Shown here in pieces: positions 7,254-10,756 of a stretch of DNA of 10,756 nucleotides (its first letter is position 1; every line of letters begins with the position of its first letter). The notes under the pieces are model-generated. The model did no database searches. It was not told where the DNA came from and worked only from the letters and a program-made list of their open reading frames with translations. The DNA comes from Thermoplasmata archaeon (GTDB lineage Archaea; Thermoplasmatota; Thermoplasmata; Thermoplasmatales; Thermoplasmataceae): assembly GCA_021801305.1 (NCBI GenBank), contig JAJYYD010000023.1, forward strand, positions 1 through 10,756, written 5' to 3'. Position numbers and translations under genes: made by a program.

Positions 7254-8131
7254 TTTTCCTTTCCAAAATCATGGGAACCGCTGACGATCTTCCAGAAAAG
7301 GTGGCTCCTTGATCTTTTGAGATCCATGTAAGCCCAAACTATTGAGGTCATTTCTAAAACCAATGCAGGCAAAATATAGGGGATATCATCCGGGTATCTT
7401 GAGAAGTGTTTCTTCATGATCCTGAATGATTTTCCCATGTTATGGAGAAAATTCAGGCTCAGGGACGCGCTTTTTCCGAGATATCTCGTCATCTCCAGAT
7501 GCCCAAAATTTATGCGGATTCTCTGGACCAAAATCTCCCTGAAAGTTTCAGGCACCCAGTTTCTCACAACAATTTCCCTGTTGTATCTTACCCTTGTGCC
7601 GTTCAAATGGGCTGTAAGGCAGATATATTCATCGTCGTTTATCACCCTGGGCATGTTCACCAGGCATTTTGAGCACAATGCCATGAATTCGCCACCTGAT
7701 TTCAGGTAATCCTGGTCATCAGAATCCAGGCAGGTGTCATGAACATTCCACATGAATGAGGCCAGCTTTCCTGCCAGGCTTTCTGTCCAAAAAGGTTGAA
7801 CTCTTGGGATTATTATTTCTTCCTCTTTCATGCACTTTTCAATTGTGTTTACAATGTCGGGTTCAAAGCGTACATCTCCTGATATGAGGAAAACAATTTC
7901 AGCATTTATGCGTTTCAGGGCATTGTTGTACGCGGCACTCTTACCAATCCTTTCCCTGTTGAATATAAACTCCACATTTTTTCCTTTCATAAGGCTCGAA
8001 ATCCGTGAAAGATCCAGGTCTCCTTCGGCGCATACTATCATGCTTCCGAAACCCATTCTCTCAAGATTCTTTATGTAGTACTCCACATCACCCTGGGAAT
8101 CATAGGAAAAAACAATGGCGGAGCTACGCAT
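7250..8131 (-). CDS. Family 2 glycosyltransferase, minus strand
   Basis: This is a glycosyltransferase of about 293 residues with a GT-A N-terminal domain. It has strand SSAIVFSYDSQGDVEYYIKNL, a short SMIVCAEGDLD strand, the family 2 block NRERIGKSAAYNNALKR (about 58-74), and FLISGDVRFEPD where the usual DxD reads Ser-Gly-Asp. A later IINDDEYICLTAHLNG segment (INDDEY) may hold the catalytic acid, and a W-x-P-E-T-F-x-E-x-x-x-Q-R-I-R block (NWVPETFREILVQRIR) fits the QxxRW-like acceptor region. The C-terminus is hydrophobic (YILPALVLEMTSIVWAYM), so membrane contact is likely. I chose ATG at 8131, which has GGTGA five bases upstream; GTG at 8140 would add three residues. It overlaps the end of the upstream nucleotidyltransferase gene, and its stop overlaps that of the methyltransferase fusion. 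Confidence 0.85.
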   Translation of the reverse strand: MRSSAIVFSYDSQGDVEYYIKNLERMGFGSMIVCAEGDLDLSRISSLMKGKNVEFIFNRERIGKSAAYNNALKRINAEIVFLISGDVRFEPDIVNTIEKCMKEEEIIIPRVQPFWTESLAGKLASFMWNVHDTCLDSDDQDYLKSGGEFMALCSKCLVNMPRVINDDEYICLTAHLNGTRVRYNREIVVRNWVPETFREILVQRIRINFGHLEMTRYLGKSASLSLNFLHNMGKSFRIMKKHFSRYPDDIPYILPALVLEMTSIVWAYMDLKRSRSHLFWKIVSGSHDFGKEN

Positions 8132-8762
8132 TATCCTCACCGCATTCCGGGCGGAGCTCCCTCAATTTCTGGTATTTAAGGCTGTCAAGGTAGAACCGGT
8201 GAAGCCCAAGCACTGTCCTGAAGCAGCGTTCTCTTTCATTGGCATTCTCATACCTGTGGTTGTTGAGGAGACCCTTAATTTCAAGATAAACCGAGGAAAG
8301 CAGGTATAACGCAGATTCCTGCAGCCCCCGTTTCTTATCTATAAATGCAGGTTTGTCATCCGGGTAGAACTCCTCTGGAAAAAATTTCATGATCAGGGGG
8401 CTCCCTTTTACAAGTCTATTGTAATAAGAATCTCCAAAAAGAGGTAAAACATGGAGGGAATCCCTTGCAACAATAAAATCATGGCTTTCGTCAAACATTT
8501 CAATGGCTGAAACGGAGTCTAGGCAAAGCGAAAGGCATATTGGATCAAGCCTGTATATCCTCCTTACAATCATGGCTCTTATTATGGTGGACCAGAGCTT
8601 TCCGGCATAGGTTATGATAAAAATATCAATATCGTCCTCAGGTTCAGGGTCATAAGAGACAGATCCAGATATTCCCAGAAAAAGCAAATTTTTAGTTCCG
8701 AGTCGGTGGAAGAACTCCGTGGCCATGGAAATCTTTGAATTCCTCACACTCTCAGTCGACAT
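8124..8762 (-). CDS. Nucleotidyltransferase-fold protein
   Basis: This 212-residue protein has the signature of the polymerase-beta-like nucleotidyltransferase superfamily: a GISGSVSY turn (Gly33-Ser34) followed by DDIDIFII with Asp44 and Asp46 as the metal-binding DxD. The following YRLDPICLSLCLDS strand and the VARDSLHVLPLFGDSYYNRLVKGSPLIMKFFPEEF block resemble a family of stand-alone nucleotidyltransferases I associate with text like A-x-E-L-x-x-x-x-P-L-x-G and flPn, whose function is not settled. The C-terminal 80 residues look helical and charged. It might transfer a nucleotide to a sugar, lipid or protein; this is not shown. The end overlaps the glycosyltransferase start, so the two are likely made together. 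The first ATG was taken; GGAAGTGG lies upstream. Confidence 0.75.
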   Translation of the reverse strand: MSTESVRNSKISMATEFFHRLGTKNLLFLGISGSVSYDPEPEDDIDIFIITYAGKLWSTIIRAMIVRRIYRLDPICLSLCLDSVSAIEMFDESHDFIVARDSLHVLPLFGDSYYNRLVKGSPLIMKFFPEEFYPDDKPAFIDKKRGLQESALYLLSSVYLEIKGLLNNHRYENANERERCFRTVLGLHRFYLDSLKYQKLRELRPECGEDNA

Positions 8763-8800
8763 GATTTATCCACTTCCATTCATTACCCGGCCCTGGCATT

Positions 8801-8810
8801 ATTCTTATAA
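8801..8810 (-). promoter_or_regulatory. TATA-like box for the nucleotidyltransferase-glycosyltransferase pair
   Basis: On the minus strand the site reads TTATAAGAAT. It would place transcription start near 8780, about 18 bases before the ATG at 8762, leaving room for the GGAAGTGG Shine-Dalgarno-like stretch. The 175-base gap from 8763 to 8937 holds this box and a very AT-rich stretch at about 8820-8885; I see no gene in it. Confidence 0.4.
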
Positions 8811-8937
8811 TGTTATCAATCAATTCACAATATTAAGTATTTCTATTGGTTGTGTAACATTAATTTTTAATTTCATAAATTTAATAGTAGGGCCATCAAA
8901 TCGCCTCATTCCGAGAACAGAACACCGCGGTTCAGCT

Positions 8938-9378
8938 CTAACTTCTTAAGACTAGGGCTCCTACAACTGCAGTAATTATGTAGAAAATGAAAAGAACGTC
9001 ATAAAGCCCGGGGATATATGATAGTGCACCGGGATAATGGGAAAACCCGAACAGGTATGTTGCGAACTGGGAAACAGAGGACAGCCCGACCATCTTGTAG
9101 GTCGCAAGATCTGCAACAAGAAAAACCGCCAGTAAAGATGATCCAATTGTTCCAACCTTCACATATCCCCCTGCAGGTTTTGCTATTATGATACCAGCCC
9201 CGATTATGTCTATTATTGCCGTTACAAGCAAACCATACCAGTGCACAAAATAGGGCTTTACTATGCCAAAATCTGTCTGGAGGTTCTTGTCAGTGAAAAG
9301 GATCACCATGGTTATCACGAAATCAATAACGAGAAGAAACCCAACTATTCTCCCTTTTGAATATGAGACTTCAGCCAT
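8938..9378 (-). CDS. Hypothetical four-helix membrane protein
   Basis: I do not recognise a named family. The 146-residue protein has four predicted transmembrane helices at about 11-29, 48-66, 76-95 and 125-144 with short loops, so both ends should lie on the same side of the membrane. Each helix contains one aspartate (Asp19, Asp57, Asp90, Asp127), and His46 and His114 stand near or between helices. This pattern suggests a bound ion, proton or cofactor, but no activity can be assigned. The start is the ATG at 9378; a TTG at 9387 would add three residues but is a less likely start. There is no clear Shine-Dalgarno site, and a TATA-like box just upstream suggests a very short leader. The gene stands alone, between an insertion sequence and the nucleotidyltransferase. 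Confidence 0.75.
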   Translation of the reverse strand: MAEVSYSKGRIVGFLLVIDFVITMVILFTDKNLQTDFGIVKPYFVHWYGLLVTAIIDIIGAGIIIAKPAGGYVKVGTIGSSLLAVFLVADLATYKMVGLSSVSQFATYLFGFSHYPGALSYIPGLYDVLFIFYIITAVVGALVLRS

Positions 9379-9408
9379 ACTTATCAAAATATTGTTACGC
9401 TTTCATGC

Positions 9409-9417
9409 TATTTAAAC
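9409..9417 (-). promoter_or_regulatory. TATA-like box for the membrane-protein gene
   Basis: On the minus strand the site reads GTTTAAATA. Its centre is about 35 bases before the ATG at 9378, so the transcript would begin near 9387 with a leader of about 9 bases. The probable end of the insertion sequence at 9431 is only about 13 bases further upstream, so the element abuts this promoter. Confidence 0.5.
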
Positions 9418-9430
9418 ATAAGCAATAAAG

Positions 9431-9455
9431 GTAACTGGTCAGTCTGTTGTGCTTG
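9431..9455. repeat. Candidate terminal inverted repeat of the IS66 element (transposase 3' side)
   Basis: The segment starts with GTAACTGGTCAGTCTG. The GTAA start and its position just after the transposase stop fit an IS66-family terminal repeat. Its partner would be upstream of the transposase and is not in the window, so the length given is an estimate. Confidence 0.45.
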
Positions 9456-9461
9456 ACAATT

Positions 9462-10756
9462 TCATCCCGGTTTGGCACTTCTTTTGATAATTGATGGAGT
9501 GTCTTCAATGAAATTCTTACCTCTCAGCTTTGATGTGTAATATACAGAATATATCCGTGTATATATCTCGGCTCCTTTCTCTGATCTGGATCCACCTGAG
9601 ATCTTCCTGTATATCACGGAAGGTCTCAGCGCCCTCTCCGCCATGTTGTTTGTCGGTTCAACACCAGGATTCATTACGAAACTGAAAAGCCATTCCTTCT
9701 TCCGTTTCAGAAGGTTGTCCACAAACCTTCTCGACCTCTTATGCTCATAATCGGAATCAAGAAGGAATACGAGCTTGTGGTGTAATCTCTCAATATCGTC
9801 CATTGTGCCATGTCCGTGATATTCCTTCGCCTCCTCAAATACGGTTTGAAGCGATCTCTTTATCCTTGTACCCTCAAAGCCGTAGAAATCCTCCAGTTCC
9901 TTTGCATCGCATATGATGTGTGACCAGCAGTACTGCTGATCATTTCCGGATTTTGATGCGAATGTCTCGAATGCGGAATATCTATCGTGTATATCGGTGC
10001 CCTCATGATCCTTGAGCAACTCCATCGGAACCTCATGACCATTGCCCTTCGATATGTGGAATATCGCCTCGCTCCTTGTGAGGAATGTCCATAAATTGTA
10101 CTGATTACCGTCTATCCTCCAGGATGTGGAATCCATGTGCCTTGAGGATGCATCCCTTATTGCCTGCAGGAGAGAGGAATATTCGTCTCCCAGAGAATCC
10201 GAAAGCTGTGACAGGATATTCTGTATCCCGCCTTCTGATATCCTTACACCGAAGACATTCATCATTGTCGCGGATACATTCTCGATGCTCATCCTCATCC
10301 CTATGCGGAAGTATGCGACGGTTAACATTGCCCTCAGTGATAATGTGGCATTGGGAAGCGCATCAGGAATCTCCGGTTCGTATATCATGTGGCACCTGTT
10401 GCAGTACAACCGATCCATTCTGTATTCTATGATTTTTGTTTTTATTATGGGTATATCCTCTATGATGCGTTTCCTCGATCCCTTTCTCCTCAATGGAGAA
10501 TGGCATTCAGGACATTCATGCAGATCCAGATGTATCGTTGACTTTTCTGTCGGTCTCTTTCGAATCCTGAAGTGGCCGGTGTGTCCAGGCTGTGCTCCCG
10601 GTTTTCTATTCTCCGTCGGTTCTGGAATCATGCTTTCAGGTTGTACATCTCTCGATACTGCAAGGTCGTAGGTCTTTCCGTTCTTCACTCCTACATTGGA
10701 AGGATGTCTCTTCTTGTATTCATTAAGCTCATTTTTGAGATCCTTTATCTTCTCGT
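9462..10756 (-). CDS. IS66-family transposase, 5' end cut by the window
   Basis: This transposase moves the element by DDE chemistry. The frame is open to the right edge: 22 codons before the GTG at 10688 (EKIKDLKNELNEYKKRHPSN and on) form a lysine/glutamate-rich helix typical of the N-terminal leucine-zipper part, so the true start lies outside. The GAQPGHTGHF linker follows, then a zinc-binding region with CPECH and CNRCH, then the catalytic core. Its acids appear to be Asp in HMDSTSW (10131-10133), Asp in DRYSAF (9984-9986) and Glu in NNMAERALRP (9636-9638), the usual IS66 pattern. The C-terminal IYSVYYTSKLRGKNF segment is also family-like. The frame shows no break, so the element may be active. 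The long plus-strand open frames opposite it are shadows. Confidence 0.93.
   Translation of the reverse strand, partial: EKIKDLKNELNEYKKRHPSNVGVKNGKTYDLAVSRDVQPESMIPEPTENRKPGAQPGHTGHFRIRKRPTEKSTIHLDLHECPECHSPLRRKGSRKRIIEDIPIIKTKIIEYRMDRLYCNRCHMIYEPEIPDALPNATLSLRAMLTVAYFRIGMRMSIENVSATMMNVFGVRISEGGIQNILSQLSDSLGDEYSSLLQAIRDASSRHMDSTSWRIDGNQYNLWTFLTRSEAIFHISKGNGHEVPMELLKDHEGTDIHDRYSAFETFASKSGNDQQYCWSHIICDAKELEDFYGFEGTRIKRSLQTVFEEAKEYHGHGTMDDIERLHHKLVFLLDSDYEHKRSRRFVDNLLKRKKEWLFSFVMNPGVEPTNNMAERALRPSVIYRKISGGSRSEKGAEIYTRIYSVYYTSKLRGKNFIEDTPSIIKRSAKPG

Larger units (their letters stand above)
9431..10756 (-). mobile_element. IS66-family insertion sequence, cut by the window edge
   Basis: The IS66-type transposase gene fills this stretch and continues past the right edge. 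The likely left boundary is 9431, where the sequence begins GTAACTGG: IS66-family elements characteristically have terminal inverted repeats starting GTAA, and this lies 31 bases beyond the transposase stop. An 8-base target duplication is typical of the family; the candidate copy here is CAATAAAG (9423-9430), but the matching copy lies outside the window. No small tnpA or tnpB-type genes are visible on this side, so it may be of the single-gene kind (ISBst12-like). Confidence 0.75.

Noticed and set aside
8124..8762. MNT/HEPN toxin-antitoxin module
   Set aside because: The nucleotidyltransferase is longer than typical MNT antitoxins, its partner gene is a glycosyltransferase, and no HEPN RxxxxH motif gene is adjacent.
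8924..8931. Palindrome ACCGCGGT after the membrane-protein gene
   Set aside because: The symmetry does not extend beyond 8 bases and no T-rich tract follows on the minus strand, so neither terminator nor operator can be supported.
8719..8949. 76-residue plus-strand frame with a hydrophobic stretch
   Set aside because: It runs over the AT-rich intergenic gap and the ends of two minus-strand genes; the hydrophobic part arises from AT-rich DNA, and there is no ribosome site.
10126..10671. 181-residue plus-strand open frame
   Set aside because: It lies entirely opposite the transposase, whose domains are clear, and its product resembles no protein; it is an antisense shadow.
1..10756. CRISPR arrays, tRNA and rRNA genes
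   Set aside because: No regularly spaced repeats and no cloverleaf or rRNA-like stretch were seen on reading both strands; almost all sequence is explained by coding regions.

Overview
The window looks like a piece of a Thermoplasmata-type archaeal chromosome. I base this on archaeal TATA-like boxes lying about 25-30 bases before several start codons, on heavy AGG and ATA codon use, and on a nicotinate phosphoribosyltransferase that, as I remember it, closely matches the Thermoplasma acidophilum enzyme down to its C-terminal four-cysteine knuckle. The species cannot be named from the sequence alone.

Bases 1-7253 read on the plus strand. The window opens inside an ArsB-type arsenite/anion permease. 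A histidine-phosphatase (phosphoglycerate mutase-like) gene follows, ending in a hairpin plus a pyrimidine-rich tract. Next comes a tight three-gene run with overlapping ends: cysteinyl-tRNA synthetase, nicotinamidase and nicotinate phosphoribosyltransferase. The last two catalyse successive steps of NAD salvage (nicotinamide to nicotinate to nicotinate mononucleotide). A new, nearly leaderless promoter then starts a second run: a family 2 glycosyltransferase, a 74-residue protein of unknown function, and a 396-residue protein that joins a PPOX/deazaflavin-oxidoreductase-like beta-barrel to a class I SAM methyltransferase.

Bases 7250-10756 read on the minus strand. A second family 2 glycosyltransferase meets the methyltransferase fusion tail to tail with a 4-base overlap. 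It lies downstream of, and overlaps, a nucleotidyltransferase-fold gene. Upstream of that is a four-helix membrane protein with one aspartate in each predicted helix. The window ends inside an IS66-family insertion sequence, whose likely end sits just upstream of the membrane-protein promoter.

The least explained part is the convergent cluster at about 5043-8762: two glycosyltransferases, a nucleotidyltransferase, the barrel-methyltransferase fusion and a small unknown protein. Its content would fit synthesis or modification of a surface glycan or glycolipid, but that is inference from gene content. I see no CRISPR array, tRNA or rRNA.
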